Notes under the pieces: model-generated
Told to the model about the DNA's origin: nothing
The model's database searches: none
The model's input: the letters and a program-made list of their open reading frames with translations, nothing else
Source: a virus
IMG/VR virus record: IMGVR_UViG_3300025646_000422
Coordinates: 1-22,407 of that record
Length of the DNA: 22,407 nt
Direction: 5' to 3' (one strand)
Shown: positions 1-6,382 of the stretch, in pieces
Layout: each line of letters starts with the position of its first letter
Position numbering within the stretch: the stretch's first letter is position 1
Program-made: the position numbers and the translations under genes

Positions 1-42
1 GGGGTCGGGGTCGCGGTCGGGGTCGGGGTCGGGGTCGGGGTC
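1..42. repeat. GGGGTC hexamer tandem array at contig edge
   Basis: Seven tandem 6-nt units of GGGGTC fill positions 1-42, with one variant unit (GCGGTC at 13-18). The array is cut by the window edge, so its true length is unknown. The unit is a multiple of three and stays open in the frame that stops at 73-75, where it reads alternating Gly-Val. It could therefore be the low-complexity end of a coding sequence rather than intergenic DNA. Confidence 0.85.
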
Positions 43-75
43 GGTTTAGTTACGAAAGTGAGGAAGATGAAATGA
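1..75 (+). CDS. Possible 3' end of an upstream gene, Gly-Val repeat tail
   Basis: Frame 1 is open from the window edge to a TGA at 73-75. It reads an alternating Gly-Val stretch from the hexamer repeat and then a short basic tail (LVTKVRKMK). The stop overlaps the ATG of the next gene as ATGA, the same junction that links most later genes of this + strand train. This suggests the train continues leftward. Only 24 codons are visible and most are repeat, so it could be chance. No function can be given. Confidence 0.3.
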   Translation, partial: GVGVAVGVGVGVGVGLVTKVRKMK

Positions 76-341
76 CAGCACACACAGATCATCCAATGCG
101 GCACTGGGATAGAACATGCCCTGCGTGTCAGGAAAAAGATAAAGAAATATCACAATTAACCGCAATGACAAAAGAACCCACAAAACTCATGGCAATACCC
201 GCATTGATGGAAGCGGCTGGATGGGTGCGGAAAAAGGAGTGGGTTGGGTTGACGGATGAAGAAAAACGACAAATTTTGTTGGATGATCCAATTGATTGGA
301 TAAATGCAATCGAAGCCAAACTAAAGGAGAAGAATGAATGA
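72..341 (+). CDS. Hypothetical small phage protein with CxxC
   Basis: This encodes an 89-residue soluble, charged protein of unknown function. A CPAC pair lies at about residues 16-19 and could bind metal, but no second Cys pair is present. The middle holds a tryptophan-rich patch (AGWVRKKEWVGLTDEE) of a kind seen in small early proteins of environmental phages. That resemblance is from memory, not a search. GAGGAA at 60-65, six bases before the ATG, supports the start. The gene overlaps its neighbours by ATGA at both ends, implying translational coupling. It is probably an accessory or early gene. Confidence 0.7.
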   Translation: MTAHTDHPMRHWDRTCPACQEKDKEISQLTAMTKEPTKLMAIPALMEAAGWVRKKEWVGLTDEEKRQILLDDPIDWINAIEAKLKEKNE

Positions 342-484
342 TCGGTTGGCTAATTGATTTGCTTTCTTGGCTATGCAAAAAAACTGGACACCTAGTTTGC
401 GCAGACTACCAAGAAAAAAGCGAGGGAACTTACGAACACTGTCAAATCTGCGGAGAACTAATTAAGAAGGAGAAGAACCAATGA
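338..484 (+). CDS. Hypothetical 48-aa Cys-rich protein
   Basis: This is a 48-residue protein, MIGWLIDLLSWLCKK followed by a Cys-rich half. The N-terminus is a short amphipathic or hydrophobic helix (residues 1-13). Cysteines at about 13, 21, 35 and 38, the last two as CQIC, look like a small zinc-ribbon or zinc-knuckle arrangement. AAGGAG lies at a good distance before the ATG, and the start overlaps the previous stop as ATGA. The same coupling repeats at its 3' end. I do not recognise a family. The ribosome site and two-sided coupling are the main reasons to call it real. Confidence 0.6.
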   Translation: MIGWLIDLLSWLCKKTGHLVCADYQEKSEGTYEHCQICGELIKKEKNQ

Positions 485-645
485 CCCGCGAAGAAGCCCG
501 TGTATGGCGCAAGCTGGAGGACTACGTTAAGGCAAGGCAGAAGTTCTTCAAGGAGGAAGCGCAGCCTGCATGGAAAGAATGGAAAGCGGCAGAGTTGCAG
601 TTAGTGGCGCAGTTTATGGAATTTAAACGGGGAGAAAAGAAATGA
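481..645 (+). CDS. Hypothetical 54-aa charged helical protein
   Basis: This is a 54-residue protein starting MTREEARVWRKLEDYVKARQ. It is almost entirely charged and aromatic residues with helix-forming character, and probably forms one long amphipathic helix or short coiled coil. It has no cysteines, signal peptide or membrane segment. AGGAG sits nine bases before the ATG. The start overlaps the previous stop as ATGA and the stop overlaps the next start in the same way. Function is unknown. Position suggests an early or accessory small protein. Confidence 0.6.
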   Translation: MTREEARVWRKLEDYVKARQKFFKEEAQPAWKEWKAAELQLVAQFMEFKRGEKK

Positions 646-803
646 TGTGGGGATGGGATGATGATAAGAGGCTGGGTGACTGGAGCATTGTTGATCGGCA
701 TCGCAAACGTGTTTACGCCGAGGGTGTCAGGGATGGGGTCATCGTGGGGTGCGTGATTGCTGTTTTTAGTGGCGTAATCTTGAGTTGGATTTTCTGCAAA
801 TGA
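642..803 (+). CDS. Hypothetical 53-aa single-pass membrane protein
   Basis: This is a 53-residue protein with a polar N-terminal half (MMWGWDDDKRLGDW, then a basic stretch). A hydrophobic C-terminal helix spans about residues 33-51 (VIVGCVIAVFSGVILSWIF). The layout fits a single membrane span with a short cytoplasmic N-terminus rich in Asp, Arg and Lys. A GGGGAG ribosome site precedes it. Two ATG codons are adjacent (642 and 645), and the first overlaps the upstream stop as ATGA. Function is unknown. A membrane-modifying early protein is possible but unproven. Confidence 0.55.
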   Translation: MMWGWDDDKRLGDWSIVDRHRKRVYAEGVRDGVIVGCVIAVFSGVILSWIFCK

Positions 804-1228
804 AAACGCTTACTATCGACGGAGATGCTTCCGTTCACTCTGATCTGGTGCCATACAAAAAGCTGTGGTTTGCGGTGTTGCAGCAGGCTATCGGGGACGC
901 ATTAAACGACACATCCAGCGAAAAAGAGAAAGCCTATGCTGTCGATTTTTTTCTGGACAAGACAAACGGAGTAGGGACTTTTTACTGGATATGCGATTTT
1001 ATAGACATGAATCCCGAATATGTCTTGAAGAACGTCAAACGCCTTTATATGAAAAACATAGAAAACAAAGAGCGTATAAAAAGAACAATTATAAAAGACA
1101 AGAAAAAAAGGGATATGATTGAGCAGGGGTTAGGTAAGTTAATTATTGATGAAAACGACAGGATCAAGTTTGTATTTACTGAAAGATACAAGCGGATTCA
1201 AAACAAACTGGAGAAGGAAGATGATTAA
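800..1228 (+). CDS. Hypothetical phage protein, 142 aa
   Basis: This is a 142-residue soluble protein. Residues about 20-75 contain a pattern (KLWFAVLQQAIGDAL, then FYWICDFIDMNPEYV) that I recall as recurrent in phage early regions without a known role. The C-terminal half is highly basic and Lys-rich, which would suit nucleic-acid binding. The ATG at 800 was chosen because it overlaps the upstream TGA as ATGA. A TTG at 785 in the same frame would add five residues. No clear Shine-Dalgarno site precedes it, so translation probably depends on coupling. A DNA-related role is speculation. Confidence 0.75.
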   Translation: MKTLTIDGDASVHSDLVPYKKLWFAVLQQAIGDALNDTSSEKEKAYAVDFFLDKTNGVGTFYWICDFIDMNPEYVLKNVKRLYMKNIENKERIKRTIIKDKKKRDMIEQGLGKLIIDENDRIKFVFTERYKRIQNKLEKEDD

Positions 1229-1391
1229 AGAATTTGTGCCGGAAATGAGGAGTGACAAACAAGCAGCGGAGATTGCGCGGCTGCGGGAGGCATTACGGAA
1301 GTATGGTGAACATGAGGTTGACTGCGAACTTCTAGGAACGCATAAGCCTTGTTCTTGTGGGTTTGATGCCGCGCTCGGGGAGGGAAAATGA
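1221..1391 (+). CDS. Hypothetical 56-aa protein with PCSCGFDAAL motif
   Basis: This is a 56-residue protein with an N-terminal helix (EIARLREALRKYGEH) followed by a Cys cluster (C near residue 37, then KPCSCGFDAAL). This helix-plus-CxC arrangement is common in short phage proteins and may bind a metal ion. Its function is unknown. The ATG at 1221 follows a strong GGAGAAGGAAG site and overlaps the previous gene by 8 bp. A longer in-frame reading starting upstream at a TTG is less likely because it would bury most of the previous gene's 3' end. Confidence 0.65.
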   Translation: MIKEFVPEMRSDKQAAEIARLREALRKYGEHEVDCELLGTHKPCSCGFDAALGEGK

Positions 1392-1558
1392 AACCAACGA
1401 TCAAAAAACAGATGAAAAAGGACATTCATTTTGTCGCCAAATTTTACGGTCTGTCACCGGAATCTGAGCGTATGGCGCACCTGTCTGCTCAAGATTCAGA
1501 ACGGGCGCGATCCATTTATCGAAAAATCAGAGAATCTATTGAGAGGGAACGGCACTAA
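1388..1558 (+). CDS. Hypothetical 56-aa basic protein, end of + strand train
   Basis: This is a 56-residue, strongly basic, helical protein starting MKPTIKKQMKKDIHFV and ending RESIERERH. A GGGAGG ribosome site precedes the ATG, and the start overlaps the previous stop as ATGA. It is the last gene of the + strand train. Its 3' end crosses the 3' end of the endolysin gene on the other strand by 23 bp, leaving no intergenic terminator. No family is recognised. The ribosome site and coupling support it. Confidence 0.6.
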   Translation: MKPTIKKQMKKDIHFVAKFYGLSPESERMAHLSAQDSERARSIYRKIRESIERERH

Positions 1559-2081
1559 TCATCTGTTCAGCCGCTTTTTCAACGGCCGCAACGCGGTTAA
1601 GCCACCCCTTCAAGAACTTCTCTTGGTCTGGTTTGGACGCGACAATAGCCTTATAAAATGCCTCTTTATACTGGCTCATTTTATGGATAATGGCTTTAGG
1701 CTCATCTTTCATGGCCGCCAGTGCCGCCAGTGTAGCCGGGCCGATAGCGCCATCGGCGTTTACGCCAACGATCGTTTGTAGCATCTTGGCGCCGCGGCCA
1801 ACGCCGCCATTAACCGCCAGGTCAAACACCATGTAATCCACGCCGGTCGGCAACGAATCGCATTTGCACTTGTCCCAGTAACGGCTCTTGTAGAACGGTT
1901 TTACCTCGGATTTGGTCAACGCCTTCATTTCACCATCTTGGATAGGGCGCTTGAGATATTCCGACCAAGCTGCTTTAGTGACTCCCAAATTAGTTTCACC
2001 ACCATGATCATGTGGGTCATTGACGTAGCCTCCTTCACTGGCAATTACGTGTTCAAACGATTTTTCCCAATTCTCAATCAT
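1536..2081 (-). CDS. Endolysin, GH108-type N-acetylmuramidase
   Basis: This 181-residue endolysin should cleave the glycan backbone of host peptidoglycan at the end of infection. The N-terminal signature SEGGYVNDPHDHGGETNLGV matches glycosyl hydrolase family 108. Glu16 in the SEGGY motif is the expected catalytic acid. The C-terminal part (about 95-180) fits the peptidoglycan-binding domain usual in this family. There is no signal peptide, so release should need the holin upstream. GAGG lies six bases before the ATG. The start overlaps the preceding small membrane gene by 8 bp, and the 3' end overlaps the last + strand gene. Confidence 0.93.
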   Translation of the reverse strand: MIENWEKSFEHVIASEGGYVNDPHDHGGETNLGVTKAAWSEYLKRPIQDGEMKALTKSEVKPFYKSRYWDKCKCDSLPTGVDYMVFDLAVNGGVGRGAKMLQTIVGVNADGAIGPATLAALAAMKDEPKAIIHKMSQYKEAFYKAIVASKPDQEKFLKGWLNRVAAVEKAAEQMISAVPSQ

Positions 2082-2286
2082 CTTTTGCCTCGCCCACCTT
2101 GATTCCAGTAATCAACCCGATAAATCCACCCACAATGGTCTGGAAGGCAGGGCCGATTACGTCAAAGACCACCTTATCGTCCACGGCGGGGTCGAGAATG
2201 GCATACGCGAACATCCCGCACATTGCCACCACTACAGCCGACAAAGAAAGCGTTGAGGCCGCAATGCAGAAGTCTTTAGTGGTCAT
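2074..2286 (-). CDS. Small two-TM protein, holin-like or antiholin candidate
   Basis: This is a 70-residue membrane protein with two predicted hydrophobic helices at about residues 10-31 and 42-65, joined by an Asp-rich turn. The C-terminus is charged (KVGEAKDD). It lies between the 3TM holin and the endolysin, overlapping the former by ATGA and the latter by 8 bp. That position and topology fit a class II holin-like protein or a holin modulator. A second holin-like gene next to a recognised holin may be an antiholin, but the sequence alone cannot separate these roles. Confidence 0.75.
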   Translation of the reverse strand: MTTKDFCIAASTLSLSAVVVAMCGMFAYAILDPAVDDKVVFDVIGPAFQTIVGGFIGLITGIKVGEAKDD

Positions 2287-2693
2287 TGTTTAGCCCTCAT
2301 GTCCATAATCTTCTCAAGCGTCCTGCCGCCAAAATAGAACGACATGATCAACATACCCCATTGCCCCAACAGTTCCACATAGGTCTTGTTGGTATCCATG
2401 CCAAAGGCGCTCATCATGGCAAACGTGAAATAGCCCGACAGGATCGCAATCAGGGTCATTGGCCGGATATTCTTGGACAGCCACGAATCCGAGGCCATGT
2501 CTGCCTTGAGCCGGTCAGTCAGATTGTTCTGTTCCAACTCAAACAGCTTGGTTTCGTTTGCCATCTTCGCCAGTTCACCATCTTGAGCGAGTTTGGCAAG
2601 TTCCATCTGCGCTTTGGCTTTAGCTTCAGGATCGGGCAAAACCTTGTCAAGAATCTTGCCGCCAATTTCAAGCAATCCGGCTATCGGGAACAT
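2283..2693 (-). CDS. Holin of the GTA 3TM family
   Basis: This 136-residue protein resembles the 3TM holin family first described for gene-transfer-agent release. It would form membrane lesions that let the endolysin reach the cell wall. An N-terminal hydrophobic/amphipathic segment (residues 1-20) is followed by a charged Ala/Lys/Glu helix. The family hallmark WLSKNIRPMT lies at residues 71-80, then membrane helices at about 81-99 and 107-122. The ATG lies three bases after the stop of the frameshifted reading of the preceding gene, and its stop overlaps the next start as ATGA. The call rests on the WLSKNIRP motif and neighbourhood. Confidence 0.85.
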   Translation of the reverse strand: MFPIAGLLEIGGKILDKVLPDPEAKAKAQMELAKLAQDGELAKMANETKLFELEQNNLTDRLKADMASDSWLSKNIRPMTLIAILSGYFTFAMMSAFGMDTNKTYVELLGQWGMLIMSFYFGGRTLEKIMDMRAKQ

Positions 2694-2696
2694 AAA

Positions 2697-2861
2697 TCAC
2701 CTGTAAAGGGCTGGAAAAGCGTAGCGAAAGAAATATGCGATTTCGTGGCTATACATTACCAATACAACAACTACGTAGACGCCGCCGATAAACAGTAAAT
2801 ACAACAGTATGGCGGTAAAAATAGATAAAATGCAGTCTTTAATTCCGTTTCTGATTGCTTC
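2697..2861 (-). CDS. -1 frame extension with membrane helix
   Basis: After a -1 slip at the A-run, translation would continue for 54 residues starting EAIRNGIKDC. It would pass through a long hydrophobic helix (ILSIFTAILLYLLFIGGVYV and onward) and end ...FPALYR with TGA at 2697-2699. The reading has no internal stop and lacks its own well-placed start. It ends with TGA-TTT-ATG directly before the holin, filling what would otherwise be a 77-bp gap in a tightly packed operon. Its membrane-helix composition contrasts with the unlikely 0-frame tail. Whether expressed by frameshifting or by a true in-frame sequence with ten A bases, it is probably part of this gene. Confidence 0.8.
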   Translation of the reverse strand, partial: EAIRNGIKDCILSIFTAILLYLLFIGGVYVVVVLVMYSHEIAYFFRYAFPALYR

Positions 2862-3268
2862 TTTTTTTTTAGTTTTTGCTGTTCCACCCTGTTTTGATCG
2901 CGTATCTCCTGCTGTCTGGACTCGATGATATTTGCGCGGATATCACACATTCGCTTATACATATCGAGTTTCCCTTGCAGGGAAAACATATTTCGCAACT
3001 CCTGTTCTGCCGCCCGCAGCTCCTCGGCCCGTAAAACGCAGTCCATTGCGATAGCTGTGGCCGACTTTTCCTTATTACGTTTCGGGTCTTTGCGGATCGC
3101 CTCGGCTTCTTTGGCCGCCGCCTCTACCTCACCCTGGGCGGTAAAAAACGAACCCAATTCCTTAGTCATCGAGGCGATATCGTGCCCGACGTTAATCGCC
3201 TCGCGGATCATATTAACCGCGGTCTTGGCGCCGGCTACCGCCAGCCCGATTGATACCGGGTCGATCAT
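2771..3268 (-). CDS. Coiled-coil protein, 0-frame product of a probable -1 frameshift gene
   Basis: The 0-frame product has 165 residues. An N-terminal hydrophobic stretch (MIDPVSIGLAVAGAKTAV) precedes long charged, heptad-rich helices at about residues 45-135. The 0-frame ends in an odd Cys-rich tail (FYLFLPPYCCIYC). A run of nine A bases (2862-2870) followed by G contains the slippery heptamer A AAA AAG at codons 134-136. Shifting by -1 there opens a 54-residue reading with a strong hydrophobic helix, giving a 190-residue protein ending at 2697. I recall similar phage proteins with a coiled coil and C-terminal membrane span, role unknown. A lost base in the homopolymer is the alternative. 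Confidence 0.8.
   Translation of the reverse strand: MIDPVSIGLAVAGAKTAVNMIREAINVGHDIASMTKELGSFFTAQGEVEAAAKEAEAIRKDPKRNKEKSATAIAMDCVLRAEELRAAEQELRNMFSLQGKLDMYKRMCDIRANIIESRQQEIRDQNRVEQQKLKKKKQSETELKTAFYLFLPPYCCIYCLSAAST
2861..2867 (-). other. Slippery heptamer A AAA AAG (-1 frameshift site)
   Basis: On the - strand the heptamer reads A AAA AAG in the phase of the coiled-coil gene (Lys135 and Lys136 codons). This is the motif used in E. coli dnaX frameshifting. It lies at the end of a 9-A run. A Shine-Dalgarno-like AGGGTGG (2884-2890) is 16 nt upstream, somewhat farther than in dnaX. I see no convincing hairpin directly downstream. Confidence 0.7.
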
Positions 3269-3433
3269 TTAGGTCTTGGTCACCAGATGCAGCAGCAGCA
3301 TGATGATCGCGCCCGCGGTGCTGATCAGGATCGTTTCAAGTCGTTTAATCCGCAGGATGGTTTCCGTCCACCGTTCCTCGCATACCGCCTCATGGGTGTT
3401 AAGCCGGCCTTCGACCTCATTTATTGTGGTCAT
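3269..3433 (-). CDS. 54-aa XhlA-like coiled-coil/TM protein
   Basis: This is a 54-residue protein starting MTTINEVEGRLNTHEAVCEE. The N-terminal half is an amphipathic helix. The C-terminal half is a membrane helix at about residues 36-52 (ILISTAGAIIMLLLHLV). The layout resembles XhlA-type or related small lysis-cassette proteins, and I recall the THEAVC pattern in other phage genomes. The start overlaps the preceding stop as TAATG, and its TAA directly abuts the next ATG. Position just upstream of the coiled-coil and holin genes supports a membrane role in lysis or DNA entry. The exact function is unknown. Confidence 0.75.
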   Translation of the reverse strand: MTTINEVEGRLNTHEAVCEERWTETILRIKRLETILISTAGAIIMLLLHLVTKT

Positions 3434-4983
3434 TATTGAGGCATCCTTTCGGCTTCTACTATTACTTCCGGCATTTGAAATGGCGCCATAGCTCCGGTCA
3501 TTAGCCCTCTTGGAACCATAGTAGGCGCGGGAGGCGGCGTAGTATCTGTCAGCAAACCCGAAATAGCACGTTGAGCTGCTTGCTGGCGTAAAAAGGCTTG
3601 TAGCCTATCTGCGGCAAAACCTCCGGCGGCAATAGGAACGGCGTATTGGGGGGTAGTCGCAGCACCTACGATTGTTCCTGTGCTAACAAGCGTGCTACGT
3701 TCCGGGTTGAATCTAGCTGCAAAAGATAAAAAAGAATCTAACGCGCCACCAGATGCTACCCTACGGATAGCTGCTTGCTCATCTTTATTAAATAGCCGCA
3801 TTTTATTTTGGTTAGCGGCTAAATTTATAAATCCTCTGCGTATGGCTTCACTTTCGGATACTTTTGGGTCTAAAGCCTTTACTTCAGCCGTATCCAATAT
3901 TTGCTCAAGTTGATTTGCTCTAGCCTGATTACGCCAATCTTTACGGGCTTCTCGAATTGCGGTTACTGCTTCTTCAGTGCGCCCCGCGCCCGTAGTAACA
4001 TTCGCAGGCGATAGATTGGCTAAATAGTTATCAATAGATGTAGTCATTACTTTGGCTAATCTACGGATATTGGCGTCAGAATTAGCCGACAATGTTCCAG
4101 CTAATTGCCTCATCTGATCTACATCATTAAAAGATACGTTACCGCGCCCAACAATTCGGGCATATCTATTTAATACGGTTTGAACAGGCGCGGCATTTTC
4201 AGGCAAAAAATTTGCGCTTTTCAGATCAGTATTTATTCTATTAAATAGTGTATCCGCGCCTGTCTGGTTAAGCGTTATACCCATATCCTCAACGCGAGTG
4301 TATGCGCGCGCTGCACGTTGACGTATATCATCTATAGTGACCAAAGGCACAGGTTCAGCAGATATCTTAGCTCCGGCTTTACTACCGATCTGGCCTCCAA
4401 GCGCCCCCGCACCAAAACCAACCAACGTAGCTGCCAAATCGCTATCGGTTAATTTTTTTGTTTGCTCAGCCGCGGGTTGAGCTATGCCGCCAGCAACACC
4501 GGCGGCGGGTATTTGTCTAGCCAAATTTTCGGTTAAAGGCGCTGTTTCCACGCCAGCAACCACACGGGGCAACATTCCCTGCGCGCCGGCACCGACCATA
4601 CCTTGCATAGCAGCTTGTGCGGCACGCTCGCCAAATGTAGTGGGTTCGGGAAGCCCGGCTTGCGTTAACATTCTGCTTTGTGCCTCTGCGACACTCGGCA
4701 TACGACTTTCAGAACCGATCGCTCTAGCGGCCAGGTTATACGCGCCTTTTACGCCTTCTAGCACCATAGTGGCAGGTGCCGTAAAACCTTCATAAAGCGC
4801 GCGGCCAGCAAGCCCGGCTTGACGAGCTATCTCTTGCCCAACAGTTCTTTGCTCAGCTTTTGGTTGATTTGCTTTGGCATAGTTTTCTTTTGCATACGCT
4901 AAAACTTCGTCTTGCGTCGCGCCTTCTGGTGCGGTAACTATGTATTCTTTGCCGTCTGGTGCGGTAACAATATAGTCTGCCAT
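3433..4983 (-). CDS. Ejection/internal virion-type protein, 516 aa
   Basis: This is a 516-residue Ala-rich protein. It starts with a duplicated motif (DYIVTAPDGKEYIVTAPEG), followed by an EVLAYAKENYAKA helix. I recall this leader domain at the N-terminus of several phage virion proteins. The middle has glycine/alanine-rich hydrophobic stretches (about 95-205) that could insert in membranes, followed by helical charged sequence. The ATG at 4983 has GAGG six bases upstream and is preferred over an upstream in-frame start (5082) that would lie inside the previous gene. As the last of three Ala/Gln-rich proteins after the tail genes, it probably is ejected with DNA, by analogy with P22. No enzymatic motif is evident. 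Confidence 0.7.
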   Translation of the reverse strand: MADYIVTAPDGKEYIVTAPEGATQDEVLAYAKENYAKANQPKAEQRTVGQEIARQAGLAGRALYEGFTAPATMVLEGVKGAYNLAARAIGSESRMPSVAEAQSRMLTQAGLPEPTTFGERAAQAAMQGMVGAGAQGMLPRVVAGVETAPLTENLARQIPAAGVAGGIAQPAAEQTKKLTDSDLAATLVGFGAGALGGQIGSKAGAKISAEPVPLVTIDDIRQRAARAYTRVEDMGITLNQTGADTLFNRINTDLKSANFLPENAAPVQTVLNRYARIVGRGNVSFNDVDQMRQLAGTLSANSDANIRRLAKVMTTSIDNYLANLSPANVTTGAGRTEEAVTAIREARKDWRNQARANQLEQILDTAEVKALDPKVSESEAIRRGFINLAANQNKMRLFNKDEQAAIRRVASGGALDSFLSFAARFNPERSTLVSTGTIVGAATTPQYAVPIAAGGFAADRLQAFLRQQAAQRAISGLLTDTTPPPAPTMVPRGLMTGAMAPFQMPEVIVEAERMPQ

Positions 4984-4999
4984 TTTTACCTCACTATCA

Positions 5000-6370
5000 T
5001 TACTTAGGCCGAATAGCCCAATTACCTGTCGATCCAGTTTGCGCGCTTGGTGCCGGAGGCGCGTAAGGAACCGAAAAATCAAAGGTATTCAAGTTCCCAT
5101 ATTTATTGGCGTGATCGTTAATTTTTTTCCAATAATCAATCTTACCTTCTTGAATTTCGCGTAACTTCCCTAAAAGCTCCGTTCTAGCTTTAACACTCGT
5201 AGTAAGCTGCGGAATACGCGCTTCTACAAAATTGCGATCCGCATCAGAAATTTGGGCGCCTAGTTTTCCGCCCAAATCTTGCATCACAAGGTCTTTTGCC
5301 TGTTTATCGTATATCTCGCTTTTTGCGAGCATTTTTGTTTGATCGGGGCTTAGCAAATTAAGGCTGGCCAAAAAGTTTGTAGCGCCAACATAGGTATTTG
5401 CAAACGGACCTGTAAATAACTGCCCACTATCCGCAAGTCTTTGCATATTCGACAAAGTGCTAAGCGCCTGAGATGCACCCCTAGCACTTGATGTAGCTTC
5501 CTTCAAGGCGTTAACTTGCTCTTTCTGTCGTTCGACGTTAAAAGCTTCTTGGCCTTTTATTTCTGCGGACACTCGCGTTACGGCAGCGCCCGCCGCTTTT
5601 TTCCGCAATTCATCTTGTAGCAGTTGTTCATTCACCTTAGATACTTGTTCGGGCGTATAAGCATTAAAAGTTGGTTTGGCCTCCAAACCTAACCCACGAG
5701 CAACACCGAGCCAATCCGCGCTAGGTTTAGCTGATAGATCAACAAGCTCAAGATTGCCAATTCCAGTTGCCCAATTAGAAATGCTTTCAGGCGTGAATTT
5801 TCCCGTCTTAAGCAATTCCACTGATTGTGCTGATCTTGGCGTAAGATAAGATTTAACTAGATCGGGATTATTTGCTATCGCCGTAGCTTGAGTTTCATCT
5901 AGTCCGTATTGTTGCTGTAATTGCGATACAGTGGATTGTCTAGCCTGTTGAGCTTGAGAAAGTCCAGCAGTTTTTGCCAGCGTTTCCTGCGTAGTAGCTG
6001 CCTTAGAACCTTGTTCGACCAAAGCCGCGTTTATAGCTCGCGCTCTATCGGCCACTGTAGCCGCGCCTTGCATATCTCCGGCTTGCTGTAGCGCATTACT
6101 GTATTGCATAAGCCCTTGCGGCGTATTCAAGTCAAATTGACGCGCCAGCGCGTTACGCTGGCTAATCATCTTCAGTTGCGGGTCCTCGACACCGAACAGT
6201 TGCCCCAACCCGCGACCGATCTGTTGACCGGCCTGCGCTGCACCGAACATAACGCGCTGTTGCGGCGTCAGTTGCGCGTATTCCATTGCCTGTTGCCGCG
6301 CCTGTTGCTCGCGGAGTTGTTGATACATTTCCGGCGTTTGAAACAGCCCGGCGATTATGCTCTCAGCCAT
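5000..6370 (-). CDS. Ejection/internal virion-type protein, 456 aa
   Basis: This is a 456-residue, Gln/Ala-rich, largely helical protein. The N-terminus MAESIIAGLFQTPEMYQQLR is followed by repeated Gln-Gln-Ala segments and a glycine-containing stretch (GAAQAGQQIGRGLGQLFGV, about 44-62). Charged coiled-coil-like sequence occupies about 250-300. I recognise no catalytic domain. AGGGG lies six bases before the ATG. Position between two other Ala-rich proteins downstream of tail genes matches the ejection-protein block of P22-like phages, which carry three such proteins. The assignment comes from composition and gene order, not a family match. Confidence 0.65.
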   Translation of the reverse strand: MAESIIAGLFQTPEMYQQLREQQARQQAMEYAQLTPQQRVMFGAAQAGQQIGRGLGQLFGVEDPQLKMISQRNALARQFDLNTPQGLMQYSNALQQAGDMQGAATVADRARAINAALVEQGSKAATTQETLAKTAGLSQAQQARQSTVSQLQQQYGLDETQATAIANNPDLVKSYLTPRSAQSVELLKTGKFTPESISNWATGIGNLELVDLSAKPSADWLGVARGLGLEAKPTFNAYTPEQVSKVNEQLLQDELRKKAAGAAVTRVSAEIKGQEAFNVERQKEQVNALKEATSSARGASQALSTLSNMQRLADSGQLFTGPFANTYVGATNFLASLNLLSPDQTKMLAKSEIYDKQAKDLVMQDLGGKLGAQISDADRNFVEARIPQLTTSVKARTELLGKLREIQEGKIDYWKKINDHANKYGNLNTFDFSVPYAPPAPSAQTGSTGNWAIRPK

Positions 6371-6382
6371 GATTTACCCCTA

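Noticed and set aside
5000-5082. Extended start of the 516-aa ejection-type protein (33 extra residues)
   Set aside because: The ATG at 4983 has a GAGG site and starts at the repeated motif. The extension lies inside the preceding gene and has no ribosome site.
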